A DNA stretch of 64,000 nt from Cryptomeria japonica (GCF_030272615.1 NC_081415.1:369527667-369591666); one strand, 5' to 3'. Positions 13,203 to 24,826 are shown, counted from the stretch's first letter. Notes: generated by a model from the letters alone, not told the origin. Numbers and translations are program-made.

Positions 13203-13958
13203 TGATATGCACACATCATAGTCCCCTTCTACTTCGACCGAGTACGGAGGCAGTTCGGACTAGAGCAGTGTGTTCCAGTCGATGTGCCCATCTATACTCG
13301 ACACTCACGGGTCCTTCCCAGACCTAGAGCAGTAGCGAGACCGACGGTGGATGATATTGAGATACAGACTTGGAGGGATCAGATCAGGATATAGTCACTG
13401 ACTATTCTGCAGAGCCTGGAGCACAGCGTAGATATGTTTCATGGTTCGTGAGATCATATCCAGGTCCTATCTTTCCACCAGACCATCCGACAGGCTATCC
13501 AGGCCCATGGAGACATGGAGACCGAGACGAGGATGAGGGATCCAGGTCAGAGGAGTCAGATGAGGGAGAGGGTCATGAGGAGACAGGAGATCCTGATCCA
13601 CCTACAGGAGATCAGCCCAGTGAGGAGGAGGAGGAGGATGCAGACAGAGAGGAGGACGAGGAGGATGCAGGCGATGATGCGGATGAGGATGAGGATGATG
13701 AGGAGGACGAGGAGGAGGATGATAGAGATGATGAGGAGGAGTCAGATGCAGCTCCCCACCATTCAGGAGACGACACCATAGCTCTGGATCCACCTTTTAT
13801 TCCCCAACAGGAGGAACAGGAGGCAATACGGAGACCTGTCACCAGTACCGTTCAGCCTACACCCATCGTGGATAGAGTATTCGAGCGAGGGGAGCCTAGT
13901 GGTTCCCAGTCACAGATGCTACCATATCATGATCCCTACTGGCGCGAGGGAGATCCAG

Positions 13959-14038
13959 GTATAGTAGGTTTATATTGATTTGATTAATGCTTCGATGATA
14001 TAGAATGGTACTAACAAAGATCTATTCTACTGCCACAG
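13959..14038 (+). other. PMD gene intron 2
   Basis: 80 bases, AT-rich, GTATAG donor and TGCCACAG acceptor, with a good branch-point-like 'tactaac' at 14009-14015. The split codon G|CT restores the frame into the DWRSLI motif of exon 3. Confidence 0.6.
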
Positions 14039-14202
14039 CTAATGTGCAGGACTGGCGTTCCTTGATTTAGCAAGCAATGACAGACATCTCCATGATAGCA
14101 CGGATTCCTAGTTCCTCACAGATTACCTACAGGCCTCAGGGGAACGCGGGTCAGCATGAGGATTTGTTTTTCCCATTCCGATTACAGATAGATATATGGA
14201 GG

Positions 14203-14372
14203 GAGAGAGAGAGAATCCTATCAGAGGATCTCCGTCAGGCATGGCAGAGAGAGGGAGTCTTATCAGAGGACCTCCAGCAGGCGCGGTAGAGAGAGAGAAT
14301 CCTATCAGAGGATCTCCATCAGGTGGGGCAGAGAGAGAGAGTCCTATCAGAGGACCTCCAGCAGGTGCGGCG
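14203..14372 (+). repeat. 12-codon tandem repeat in PMD exon 3
   Basis: Four copies of a 36-42-base unit encoding RER(I/V)LSEDL(R/Q/H)Q with a heptad-compatible Leu spacing, probably a short coiled coil at the PMD C-terminus. Confidence 0.75.
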
Positions 14373-14565
14373 AGATCTAGTAGCGGCGCAGACTGAGGCT
14401 ACCACCTATCATGCGATCCTCATGGATAGAGATCGTAGGAGTTCCTCTCGGAGTCACTCATGATCTGTATCGCGCTACACACCCATGGGTCCACCTCCAC
14501 GGCCAAATCAGGAGGGAGCATCCAGTCGACACTCTCCAGCCACTAGCCCTAGGGATAGGAGATGA

Positions 14566-15163
14566 TTGTATGATGTAAGAGAGAGGTCACATTTTGGATA
14601 TACAGTGACCTATGTTTGTACACGATCCGCACATATATATGTATATATACATGCTTCTCATTTTTGTCTCAAATGTGTTGTCTTTAATGCCTAAAACAAT
14701 GTATATTTTGTGTTGATTAAATCTAATACATTTGGTAAATGTACATGTATGTTCAGAATTTAATTTCTATGTGATTGATTTCTCAATGCTCCATGATTAA
14801 ATTGATACATGTGTGACTTAATTAAAATATTTAATCAAGTACGACATTGATGATAAGGAAGAAATATGCATTAAGTCTAAGAATCATATAACTAATGTGA
14901 TTTAATTGTGAAATTAAACACAACATGATACGATTCTACTTAACACATAAAAACACTGTATAATATGCTAGCATTATAAAAATGTAAATCTTTTACAATT
15001 TACATAAATGAATTCAAGACAAACCTATAAAGTAAGAAGACATGCTTGTCAGGAACGAAGCAATATAGATCAAACATCATAACATTTAATTCTATTTTGC
15101 TTTTAATTAAGAAACACTAACATATTATCCAATGTTGAAGAAGATAGATAAGAAGTGCAGAAT
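14566..15163. other. Spacer between PMD gene and integrase in element A
   Basis: AT-rich, about 600 bases between two convergent genes. It has no reading frame of note and presumably holds both polyadenylation regions. A 'tatatatgtatatatacatg' tract at 14633-14652 is the only structure. Confidence 0.5.
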
Positions 15164-16585
15164 TTAAGCATAATATCTATGCAAGTGCATAGCATTGATA
15201 GGTTCTTTAAGAGGCGTACCATCTACATCCGCTATTTTGTAAGCACCTGATCCATAATCCTCAATAACGATATATGGTCCAAGCCAATTAGGACTAAATT
15301 TTCCCTTTTCGGCCGGCAAGGCATTCACATTGCGCTGATTCTCATAAAGGACTAAATCACCTACTGAGAAGGAACGTTGAATAACCTTATCATTATAGCT
15401 TCGCTGTAGAGTTTTGTGATACGCTTGAATATGCTCAAGAGCGTTTATACGCTGTTCATCAAGCATCTCAAGCTGTTGAAGTCGTTGTTCTCTATAGGAG
15501 TCATCATCTACTATACCTTTAAGAGAAACCCTAAGTGATGGAATTTCTAACTCTAAGGGCATAATAGCGTCAGCACCATAAACAAGATTATAAGGAGTAG
15601 TTCCCGTAGCAATTCGTACACTCGTTCGGTAGGCCCAAAGAGCGTAGATTAGCTGGTTACTCCAATCCTTACCATGCTTATTTATAGTTTTACGAAGAAT
15701 TTGCTCAATTATCTTATTGGATGATTCGGCTTGACCATTTGACTGTGGGTAATACGGTGTAGAAAATCGATGTTTGATATGATACTTCTCAAGGAATTTC
15801 TTCACGTCCTTGTTCTTAAACGATGTTCCATTATCTGAGATAATAGTGGAAGGTATCCCAAATTGAGAAATAATGTTTTCTAGAAGAAATTGACAAATCA
15901 CTTCAGCAGTAGTAGAGCGAAGAGGAATAGCTTCTACCCACTTCGTAAAGTAATCTGTTGCAGTTATAATGAAGGTGTGTCCTTGAGATGAAGGAGGAGA
16001 GATTTTTCCAATAAGATCCAAACCCCATGCAGAGAAAGGCCAAGAAGCTACTTGAGAACGAAGTTCTTGGGTAGGAGCATGAATCAGATTATTGTGTTGT
16101 TGACATTGGTGACATTTCTTAACAAATGAGAAGGAATCCTTTTGCATAGTTTGCCAATAGTATCCCATACGAAGCAACCTATGAACCAGGGATTTGCCCC
16201 CAAAATGCCCCACACAGGCACCCGAATGTGCCTCTTCAAGAGCAACAGGGATTTCCGACTTGTTAAGACAATGAAGAAGGAGACCATCATAACCCCTTCG
16301 ATAAAGGACATTAGAAAGGATGATATACCTAGTAGACAACTTGGGGATTCTAGCCCTAGTGTTCCTATTAGCAGAATCAGGGAAGGTACCATCGGTCAAA
16401 TATCTTACAATATGCGAGAACCATTCATTTGAGTCTACAAAGTCACAACATGTTACCAAGCTAGAATCATCTTCAATAGCTGGAGAAGTAAGATTGTGAA
16501 TAACAAAGTTAAGATCGACCATAGGGTCCTCTAAAGATACTAACGAAGCCACACATGCCATCGCATCCGCATGTCGGTTATCTTT
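15164..16585 (-). pseudogene. Element A pol, C-terminal region: integrase
   Basis: Inserts the cDNA into the host genome. Same frame as the upstream pol segments. The zinc-binding HHCC module is visible (HSGACVGHFGG ... CHQCQQ), then the catalytic core with Asp in GLDLIGKI, Asp in IISDNGTSF and Glu in NGQAESSNKIIEQ, and a C-terminal GPY-like NWLGPYIVIEDYGSGAYKI. No chromodomain, as expected for Tat. The 466-codon open stretch ends at 15164. Apart from the stop before it, this domain appears catalytically complete. Confidence 0.93.
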
Positions 16586-17449
16586 TCAAGGGACCGGTTC
16601 CATGGTATAAGAATCAAAATTTTGTAATAAAGATATAGCAAGGTCTTTATATTGTGATAATTTGTCTTGTTTTGCTTGATATATTCCTGTTACTTGTCTT
16701 ATAATTAATTGCGAATCTCCATAGATATGTATGTGTTTTATATTAAGAGCTAGGGCTGCTTTTATTCCTGCTATAAGAGCCTCATATTCAGCAATGTTAT
16801 TGGTACACAGGAAATTTAGACGATATGATAAGGGAATAGGTTTCTTTGTAGGAGAAACCAAAACAACCCCTGCCCCCGATCCCGTACGACACTTAGAGCC
16901 ATCAAAATATAACTCCCAAGTTTCATCTTTCTCTATAGAAAGAATGAAATCATTAGGAAAAGACTCAGGGTTAGGGAATGAAAAAGGTGAAGGAGCCTCA
17001 ACTAAGTGATCAGTCAACGCTTGTCCTTTAATTGCTCTTTGTGAAACAAATTTAAGGTCAAATTCAGTTAACATCATAACCCACTTAGCGAGACGTCCTG
17101 ATAAATCAGTTTTAGAGAAAAGATGCTTCAACGGATCAAACTTAACCATGACATGGACTTCTGAATTTAAAATATAATGTCTCAATTTCTGAGTCGCAAA
17201 CACCACGGCCAAGCATTGTCTTTCTATCACAGAATATCAGGTCTCATAATCGAGTAAGGTACGACTTATGTAATAAACCGGACACTCCTTACCATCTTTA
17301 TCATGTTGTGCTAACAATGCTGCGAGAGCATGAGAAGAAGTAGCTGTATACAGGATAAAGGGTTTAGAAGGTTTAGCAGGTTGAAGAATAGGAGGACTAG
17401 CCAAATACACTTTTAAATCTTCAAATGCTTGCTGACAATCCTCATTCCA
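16586..17449 (-). pseudogene. Element A pol, middle region: RNase H and second RNase H
   Basis: Continues the same frame as the RT segment. First a degenerate Ty3-type RNase H (YTATSSHALAALLAQHD, then SRTLLDYET, a TGA at 17237-17239, and YSVIERQCLAVVFATQKLRHYIL). Then a second RNase H domain with WELYFDGSKCRTGSGAG, NNIAEYEALIAG and IYGDSQLI, which has the Asp/Glu/Asp pattern of the additional RNase H that defines Tat elements. It ends at a TGA (16586-16588) where Arg is expected. Both stops are explained by CGA to TGA. Confidence 0.88.
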
Positions 17450-20400
17450 CTAAAAAGTGATATCCTTTTTAAGGAGTTGAGTAAAAGGAAAGGTACGATC
17501 CGCAAGCTGAGACACAAACCTACGAATAGCCTGAATCTTTCCTTGTAAGCTTTTAAGTTGAGATACATTTTGAGGAGGTGGCATGTTAACAATAGCATCT
17601 ATTTTCTTAGTGTCCACCTCAATCCCATGATGTGAAACTATGAACCCTAATAGGTTTCCACTATCCACACCAAAAACACATTTTCGGGGATTCAAGCGCA
17701 TGTGATATTTATGAATTCTCTCGAAGATTTGACGAAGGACTTTAACATGATCCATGCGAAGAAAGGATTTAGCCAAAATATCATCAACGTAATCCTCTAA
17801 AATCTTATGCATATAATCATGAAAGATAAGGGTCATCGCTCGTTGATAAGTTGCACCAGCGTTTTTAAGTCCAAAAGGCATCATTATCCAACAAAACGTA
17901 CCCCAAGGAGTGGTGAAAGCGGTTTTGTATTGATCTTGAGGGTTAATGAAAATTTGATTGTAGCCTGAAAAACCATCCATGAAGGATAAGAGGGCATGTC
18001 CTGCCACAGAATCAACTATCATATCAATGTTTGGAAGAGGGAAATCATCTTTTAAAGAAGCCTTATTTAGATCCCGAAAGTCGGTACACATTCTTATTTT
18101 GTTATCTGGTTTAGCCACAGCGACAATGTTTGAAATCCATGGGGAATAGTCAATAGGGCGGATAAATCCAGCCTCCAATAATTTTTCAATCTTAGCTTTA
18201 ACAAGCAGAGCTATCTTAGGATTCATTTTTCGAATCTTTTGTTTCACGGGCTTAGCATCAGGAACTAAGACAATATTATGAGTAACAATCTTAGGATCTA
18301 TACCAGGCATGTCAGAATATGCCCAAGCAAAAATCTCAGGGAATTCATGCAATAGTTCTTCATATTGTTTTTGTTCCTCTTTATCCAAACATTTTCCAAT
18401 TTTAATGATTTTTTCTTTGTTGCAAGGATCCATCTTAACATCAAGGGTATCACTTATAAGGAGATTACTTTGTTGAGGAGTATCCTTTAACTGAGGGAAT
18501 TCTTTCATAGTCTTATCATTATCAATCTCTTTTCCAAAATAAGCTTCAGTATTCAAACAATAAGGGAGTCCCCTATTGTGATGATAACGAGGAAGAGTGT
18601 CATAGGCTCCCAAGAACTCAGCTAAAGCGTCGTCGGTAGGGAAGATATCTAGAGCACAATTACCCGAAGAATCCTCATCAATATACTCAGGGTGTTGTAT
18701 TGATAAAGATGTAGAGATGGCATTAACACTAATGCATGGTCTTTTAGAGGCTTTAGTACGTCTACAGGGATTATAGCCAAGTCCAAAGGCGTAATGTTGA
18801 AAATTAGTCTCTAGAGGAACTCTAATCCCTTGTTCATTAGCACCACAACCTTTTCCATGATACCCATGCTTAGCAAAAATGCGAAAACCACGACCATAGC
18901 GATCAGCCATTTCAAGAAAAGAAGGTGGTTTTTCATAAGATAAAGAATCAAACTCTTCATAGTTATAGATGTGAGAAGAGGAAGTTTGAGAAGCGGCCAC
19001 AAAATTATTACTCATAGCTTCAGGCAGGGTTGATTGACTTTTAGCTTCTTCTTTCTTTTCAACTTTGTGATTTCCAGCTTCTTCCTTCTTTTCAACTTTA
19101 AGTTCTCTAGAAGGAATCTTATATTCACCCACAAAGGTAGGGTTAAAGTCAAGAGATCCCCAATCATCTACTACAAGAACCTTCTCAGAATCAAAATCCT
19201 TTTTATGTGTAGTTTCAAGCCGAGAAGGATCTTCCTTAGGAATTCCAGATTCATCCCAAGGATTTTGATCATCGGAAAGCGAAGACTCATTGATTGGTTT
19301 CTTGTTTAAAGAGTCATCACTAGATGAGGATGGCGTAGAAGAATCTCCTTTGGAATTAGATGTTTGTAGACAAGCTTGAAAATTAGTATCACCCATCAAG
19401 GTATATGTCTTGTTGTTATAGATGAATTTAACTTGTCTATGCAATGTAGAGGGGACAACTTGCATGCTGTGGATCCAAGGCCTCCCTAATAACAAGTTGT
19501 ATGTTAAATTTCCCGGCATAACATGGATAGGAGTAGGCAAAGTAACAGGTCCCACTGTGAGAGGTAAGGTGATGATACCCAATGAAGTCTTAGCCACATT
19601 GTCAAAACCACGAATGGAACGAGAGTCAGGCTCCATAAGAGAAGTATCCACATTCATCTTATGTAATAGATTGATGCTACACACATTAAGGCCAGAGCCA
19701 TTATCTACTAATGTTCGTCTTATAGCAGTGTCTTTCATGACAACCACAATCATCAAGGGATCATATTGTTGTTGGACTTCACTAGTAGGCAACTCATCTT
19801 GCGTAAACACAATTTGAGGCTTAGGATTCATCACAGAGTTAACAAAAGATGCTATATTACTAGATGTATTCGGTGGAGGAACATTCAAATCTTTCAAGGC
19901 ATCTTGTAATATTCCATGATGAGCAGAAGAAGTTTGAATCAAATCCCAAAGGGATATCTTAGCAGGGGTAGTTTTAAGTTGTTCTATGAGATCATATTCC
20001 TTACCCATAACTTGCGAAATACGAGGAGCTTGAGGAAGGATTGGTTGAGGATTAGGAAGTGAAACTAGAATAATAGGAGGAGGATTGGGTTGCTTATTAT
20101 TTCTGGTATGATAAGTATGGGCAACCGCATGATAACTCTCTCTAGTTATTTGCTTAGCATAATTGTAAGGACTTGTAGGTTGTCTTCCTTGTACGGTAAT
20201 GATTGGTTTATTTGGAGTACCAAAGGAATCATGATCATACCTCCCTTGGATAGTAAGGAGAGGAGTCTTAGGAATTTGAAAGGTGGGAGAAGGATAAGCA
20301 CCTTGGACTTCAAAGAGGGGTTTGTTATATTCATTCAAATTTATCATGTTAACCAACTTAGAGATCTTGTTTTTGTTTATAGGTTTCGACAAAGCCACAA

Positions 20401-20743
20401 AGTCATCAAAGGCATCATCCAACAAAGCATAATCATATTGGTTAAAAGGTTTGTCTTTTGATTCAAAAGGAGACATCTCCTCATAGAGGGGATTATTGAA
20501 AACAACCATGTTACTAGATTCAGGGGAAGAGTGGATAGGAATGTATCCTTGAGAGGAATCATTCGACTTATCTTTCTCATCACACCTAAATGGCATAGTA
20601 ACAAGGTTTATGAGCTTTTGGTAAAATGAAGGTTTAGCATCCTTAGGGTTTAAAAACTCATCTAAAGCTTCATCTAATTCATCTTGGCTATACTCATAAT
20701 AATCATCAAATGCATGAACATTTTGCAAATAGAAATCTGACAT
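17450..20743 (-). pseudogene. Element A pol, N-terminal region: protease, G-patch-like motif, reverse transcriptase
   Basis: First open part of the pol polyprotein, ~1,097 residues from the ATG at 20743 (an in-frame ATG at 20782 also exists). The N-terminus is acidic and carries three copies of a P-(L/I)-x-x-(V/I)-Q-G motif near 20190-20310 instead of a Gag capsid. EYDLIEQLKTTPAKISLWDL, typical of the stretch just before the protease in Tat elements, is followed by an aspartic protease core VDNGSGLN (near 19700), a Gly-rich GYHGKGCGANEQG resembling a G-patch (near 18850), and RT motifs TDFRDLNKA, LSFMDGFSGYNQI, MPFGLKNAGATYQ and YVDD (17780-17791). It ends at a TAG (17450-17452) within the thumb/RNase H junction, inside TF*WNED, consistent with CAG to TAG. 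Confidence 0.9.
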
Positions 20744-20900
20744 TTTGAAAAAGATTGCATAAAATTTAAACACACAATGCAAAGAAACACAAGTTCTCTC
20801 TTTTTTTTTTCTTTTTCTCTTTTAATGAAATGAAATGAAAACACACTAAATCTAGATCTAGATCTAACAAATGCAATGCAAGAGGAAGCAATGATAGATT

Positions 20901-20916
20901 CACGTCGGGTTCACCA
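20901..20916 (-). promoter_or_regulatory. Element A primer binding site
   Basis: The minus strand reads TGGTGAACCCGACGTG three bases inside the 5' LTR. It starts with the TGG that pairs with a tRNA CCA end and has the GAACC of a T-arm. I do not assign the tRNA species. Confidence 0.7.
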
Positions 20917-20919
20917 AAA

Positions 20920-22562
20920 TGTGTAGGGGAAAAAGCGAGACTAGGACAATGTACCCTAATCCTAACTTTTGACACACATTGCGGAATACGAAAGAGCCTA
21001 GAGATATCGCACGGTTGGCTACTTCTTTTGGTGAAAGAGAGAGCCACGGGATATCTATTAGGATTTCTATTCCCTTGTTGAAATTGAAAGCTAAAATGAT
21101 ACAAGTTCAAACCCTAACCTCGAAATGTAAGTATGAACTAGTAACAAGTTTGCAGAATTGAGATTAAACAATAGACAGCTGTAAATGTAAGGATAAAATA
21201 AGAATGCAGATATGTACCCGGAATCGAAATCGGGCTGAAAATGTTTGAGATGGGGGCGCGGGCGCCACTGTCCTGAAAACTGCACCGTAAACCACTGTTT
21301 TGCACCCTGAAACACTATCTGGAAACTGTCGGAAAGTTGTCTGTCCGGAGGACCAGGGCGCCCAGCACCTCTGTCCCAGGGACTAGGGGGCCCAGCGCCC
21401 CTGTCCTGGCAGGACCAGGGCACCCAGCGCCCCTGTCTTGGTCTTCTGAGCTGCAATTTTACACAGGGTTCTGTCTCAGTCTCCTCTTTCCGGATCTGTG
21501 TCCTATGGCGTCGTCCGAATCCCGAAACCTGCAATAATATCTGAAAAGGGGGAAGGGCGGCTATATAGGGTTTTGCCTTAGTCAAACCCCCGTTTTGGTG
21601 ATTTCCACCTCCACGAATAGCCAAGTTGTTTTGTAAAATGTATTGTGTGTGCAAGGTCCAAAATGCAAGAAAGCAAACTAGAGCAACCTAGAAAGTAAAC
21701 CCTAATTGCTTGTAAATGATAATGCAAATTCTCTAAATCAAGATGCAATGTGATCTAAAGCATGAATAAATGATATATCAAAGCTTATGTAAGGACATGA
21801 AAACAATATGAAATCATACCCAACCCTCAAGGGAGGAGTACAAGCCAATCTTCAGTCGGTAATCTCCTATTGTTCTTCAATGTCTTCCAAGCCCTAATTG
21901 GATGAATGAATGAATTTGATAGATGCTTGATAGAATGATGTTGAGTGTTGTTGAAGTCTTCAAAGATCTGCCCTTTCACTGCATATGAAGTTCCTGGAAA
22001 CAAAAATCCGATCCCTTCCAATGAGGAAAGAGAGCTTTTATGTATGAAACCCTAGGTCGTAAATTCATATTTTGGCCGACCTAGAGATTGAATATCCCGC
22101 CAATTTCTTGGGGTTAAGCTTTATTTTATGATTGGATCGTGCTCCCAAAATTTTGGGAAAAATGTCCGGGACCATGTTGCATGGGCGCCATGGTCCCGAC
22201 AACTTTTCACCAAATTTTCAGGGCCGTCGGATATGATGATTTTAGAGAGAATCCCGAAGTTACAGGTGATTTTGAGATGTTTAGACCCCGAAACCAAGCC
22301 CCCAAGTTCGAAATAGGACTTAATTAGGGTTTTTAATTAAGTGGTGTATTGGAGGAATAAAATGCGAAGGGCATGCTTTAGTGAAAGGGCCCAACTTTAT
22401 GATGTAGAGAATGATGAAATAGGGACCTTAGACCTAATTAATTTGATTAATTAAGTGCTTAAGGAGAAATACAATGCAGAATGCAAAATGCACTAAGGCG
22501 GGTGCTAAACTAGGTGTGAAATTGTACCACCCTAGCAAGTGCGTACAATTTACGACGCTACA
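20920..22562 (-). repeat. Element A 5' LTR
   Basis: 1,643 bp, the promoter-bearing LTR of the minus-strand element. CTATATAG at 21561-21568, followed downstream (leftwards) by the GC-rich block, is a plausible TATA box, which would place the RNA start about 30 bases to the left. Same termini as the left LTR. Confidence 0.95.
21561..21568 (-). promoter_or_regulatory. Putative TATA box of element A
   Basis: CTATATAG in the 5' LTR, conserved in the other LTR. It is palindromic, so orientation is inferred from element direction. Confidence 0.4.
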
Positions 22563-22567
22563 GGATG

Positions 22568-23066
22568 GAAGGGATCTTGTTTAGCAACACGAATGTCATT
22601 CAGGGAAGAAAGGAATTGAGGGTTAGAAACCAAGTGTTATTTGGCCAGGTGACATAAGATGGGAGGGAGATCCAGAAGGAGCTAATGGGGAAAAACCATC
22701 AGAATGCGGGGAGCCATCACAAATATCGAATGGCAGTTAAGGCGAAACAAATCTACGCTTCCTAGGTTTTTTAGAACCAAAAAAGGAATGAAAACGCTTA
22801 AAAGGAGTCTTTGGGTGATCAATGGGAGGAGGACCCAGAATGCCCTGAAAAATTAATGCCTTGGGAACAAAAGATTGATAATTAGAATGTGAAGGTTTTG
22901 GAACAGAATTACCTGTAAATTTGCAAAAAATATGATGAAGCCGACAGGAATTTGTCATAAGCCAAGTCACACCAGTGACCATCCTTGACAACCCATTGAG
23001 GAGAATGAGTAGAAGTTTGTAACTGAGCCAAATCATGGTTGTCAAATGACAGATCTTCCCATTGCA
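22568..23066 (-). pseudogene. LINE ORF1, N-terminal part, severed by element A
   Basis: The minus strand reads from an ATG near 23066 (MQWEDLSFDNHDLAQL...) to the insertion point at 22567. A +1/-1 frame change near 22920 is needed to continue into the basic stretch PKTPFKRFHSFFGSKKPRKRRF. It precedes the ORF1 C-terminal part at 9614 in LINE order. The 5' UTR of the LINE (23067-about 23410) holds no reading frame of note. Confidence 0.5.
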
Positions 23067-23410
23067 TCTACCTATGAGGAAGGACCGGTGTCGTCATTTC
23101 CCAAAAATCATCAATCCTAGCGCCATGCACTTGCTGTTCAAAAAAATCATCATCTGCCAACCGTGATACACCACTTGAATTCTTCTTTTTGATCCAGACT
23201 CCTTGTCCCTCATGAGAATGCATCACAATTTTGCAATCAAAGAGACAAATACAAGGAAATCATCGACTGAAACTCTAAAACCCTAGTGCGGATCAACGAA
23301 CTACTTGGGCAAGGTTTTTTCCTATGATGTAGTGATACCACCTGTTCCCGCCAGTCGCTACATAGGTCCCAAAACCCTCAAAGAAGCAGACACACAAAAT
23401 GATGAGCGTG

Positions 23411-23756
23411 GCTTTAATTTAAAATTATATTAGAATAATTATATTTATATAATATTAACTACAACTCTTATTTTAATAAAATGATATAAACTAAAAATTG
23501 CATTGGTGTGCAATGGGTATGCTGAAGAGGTGTGGAAGGTCAATTGGGGAAAATTTGGTCTTTTTTTTGGATATATTTGTGTAGTTCATGAGGTCAATTT
23601 GTGGCTATGATGTTGTTTGTGCAACAAAAGACTTAATTGAGAGGTGATAGCTTAAAATCAGCCATGCATCCACTTACAAGGACTCAATCATATGAAAACT
23701 TTAAAATGAGAAGATAATCAAGTTTTATTAAAAACAGACTCATGTTATGTTTGCAA
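23411..23756. other. AT-rich spacer right of the LINE
   Basis: No gene or repeat that I can support. The first 60 bases are very AT-rich, which fits a LINE target site. Confidence 0.4.
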
Positions 23757-24676
23757 TAGGGTGAGAGTGCGAGAGAGGTTGAGATAGGGATAGAAAGAGG
23801 TATATATAGAGGGGTAAGAGTGAGAAAGAGATGGGTAAAGAGATAGATATACATGTATATATAGATAGAGAAGAAGATGGAGATATAGATGGAGTAGAAG
23901 ATAGATATGGGGAATGGAAAGAGGAAAATAGAGAGGAGAGAGATATGAAAGAGACAAAGAGATAGGGGAGAGGAATATATATATTTCGAAGAGAAAAATA
24001 AATAGTTGGAGTGAGATGAAGATATAGAAAGATAAAGATAGAGATAGGAAGTGATATATAGATATAGGGAGAGATATAGTGGTTAGAGGGAGAGATATAG
24101 TGGTAGAGGGAGATAGAGATAGAGGGATAGATGAAAGAAGTGATAGGGAGATATAGGTATAGAGAGGAAATGAGATAAGGATATAGAGGTCCAAAAGAGG
24201 GAGAATGAAAGAGAGATGAATGGATAGGAGGAGGCATGTCTAGAGATTAGGGAGAGAGATGAAGATAGAGAAAAAGAGGAGGGAAAAAAGATGGAGCAAG
24301 GGAGAGGGGGAGATAAAGATAGAAAGAGAGGAGATAGAGAGGGAGAGACAAAGAGGAAGAGATAGAGAGATATATAAAGGAAGAGGGTTATATATATATA
24401 TATTGGAAGAGAGAAATAGGGGAGATAGATATATATTGGAAGATAAAGAGAGATATATAGAGATATACATGAAGAAAAAGGGAGAGATAGGTAGAGATAA
24501 AGAGATAGATAGGGGGATAGGGAGAGAATGAGAGAGGGAGAGATGTGGAGAAATAGAGAGTAGGGTAATATAAAGAGAGGGATTGGACCAAAGAGAGAGT
24601 AGGGGGTATTATAGATAGAGAGAGAGAGGCAAGGAGAGAGATAGATAGAGATGTTGTGCGCACGCGTGCGCGCATG

Positions 24677-24740
<64 letters not shown>

Positions 24741-24826
24741 GAGCTAACAAAAACAAGTAATAGAGAGAAAGCTTTAGACTTTAGAGAGAGGGACAGATAA
24801 ATATGAGAGATAGATAGATAGAGAGT

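Larger units (their letters stand above)
11865..14565 (+). pseudogene. Antisense plant mobile domain (PMD, MAIN/MAIL-like) gene in element A, three exons
   Basis: Lies between integrase and the 3' LTR, opposite to pol. My model: exon 1 11865-11945 (27 codons), intron with GTGAGT donor and TTTTGCAG acceptor, exon 2 12318-13958, an 80-base intron (donor GTATAG, acceptor CCACAG), exon 3 14039-14565. Phases agree across both junctions. Exon 2 has the PMD signature FHLPVGELTVTLEDVYRIL, then FYFDRVRRQFGLEQ and, after a frame change, RRYVSWFVRSYPGP. An acidic Asp/Glu block (13605-13760) and a 12-residue coiled-coil-like repeat in exon 3 follow. PMD proteins act in plant gene silencing and are also carried by transposons. 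Stops at 12369, 13203, 14068, 14287 and 14461, and a 5-bp duplication near 13379, inactivate this copy. Confidence 0.82.
9615..22562 (-). mobile_element. Complete Ty3/gypsy Tat-type retrotransposon (element A) with antisense PMD gene
   Basis: Bounded by near-identical LTRs (9615-11274 and 20920-22562), both TG...CA, and flanked by a perfect 5-bp target duplication GGATG (9610-9614 and 22563-22567). On the minus strand: 5' LTR, primer site 20901-20916, pol 20743-15164, then a plus-strand three-exon PMD gene (11865-14565), polypurine tract and 3' LTR. Two RNase H-like regions (one after RT, one before integrase) are the hallmark of the Tat/Ogre group. No Gag capsid core or zinc knuckle is visible, and only 176 bases separate the 5' LTR from the first plausible ATG. 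Three nonsense codons break pol. Confidence 0.95.
2688..23410 (-). mobile_element. L1-type plant LINE, split by gypsy element A
   Basis: Non-LTR retrotransposon on the minus strand. Its 3' end is the T run at 2688-2699 (the poly-A tail on the minus strand) next to a 3' UTR running to 3675. ORF2 lies at 3676-7953. ORF1 lies at 8092-9614 and resumes at 22568-23066 on the far side of element A, which is inserted between a duplicated GGATG. The 5' end near 23410 is estimated from where LINE-like sequence gives way to AT-rich DNA. I could not find a convincing target-site duplication of the LINE itself. Both ORFs are broken, so the copy is dead; it is older than the gypsy insertion inside it. Confidence 0.88.

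Noticed and set aside
13602-13842. Ser-rich and His/Pro-rich minus-strand frames
   Set aside because: Shadow of the Asp/Glu-rich PMD segment on the plus strand.
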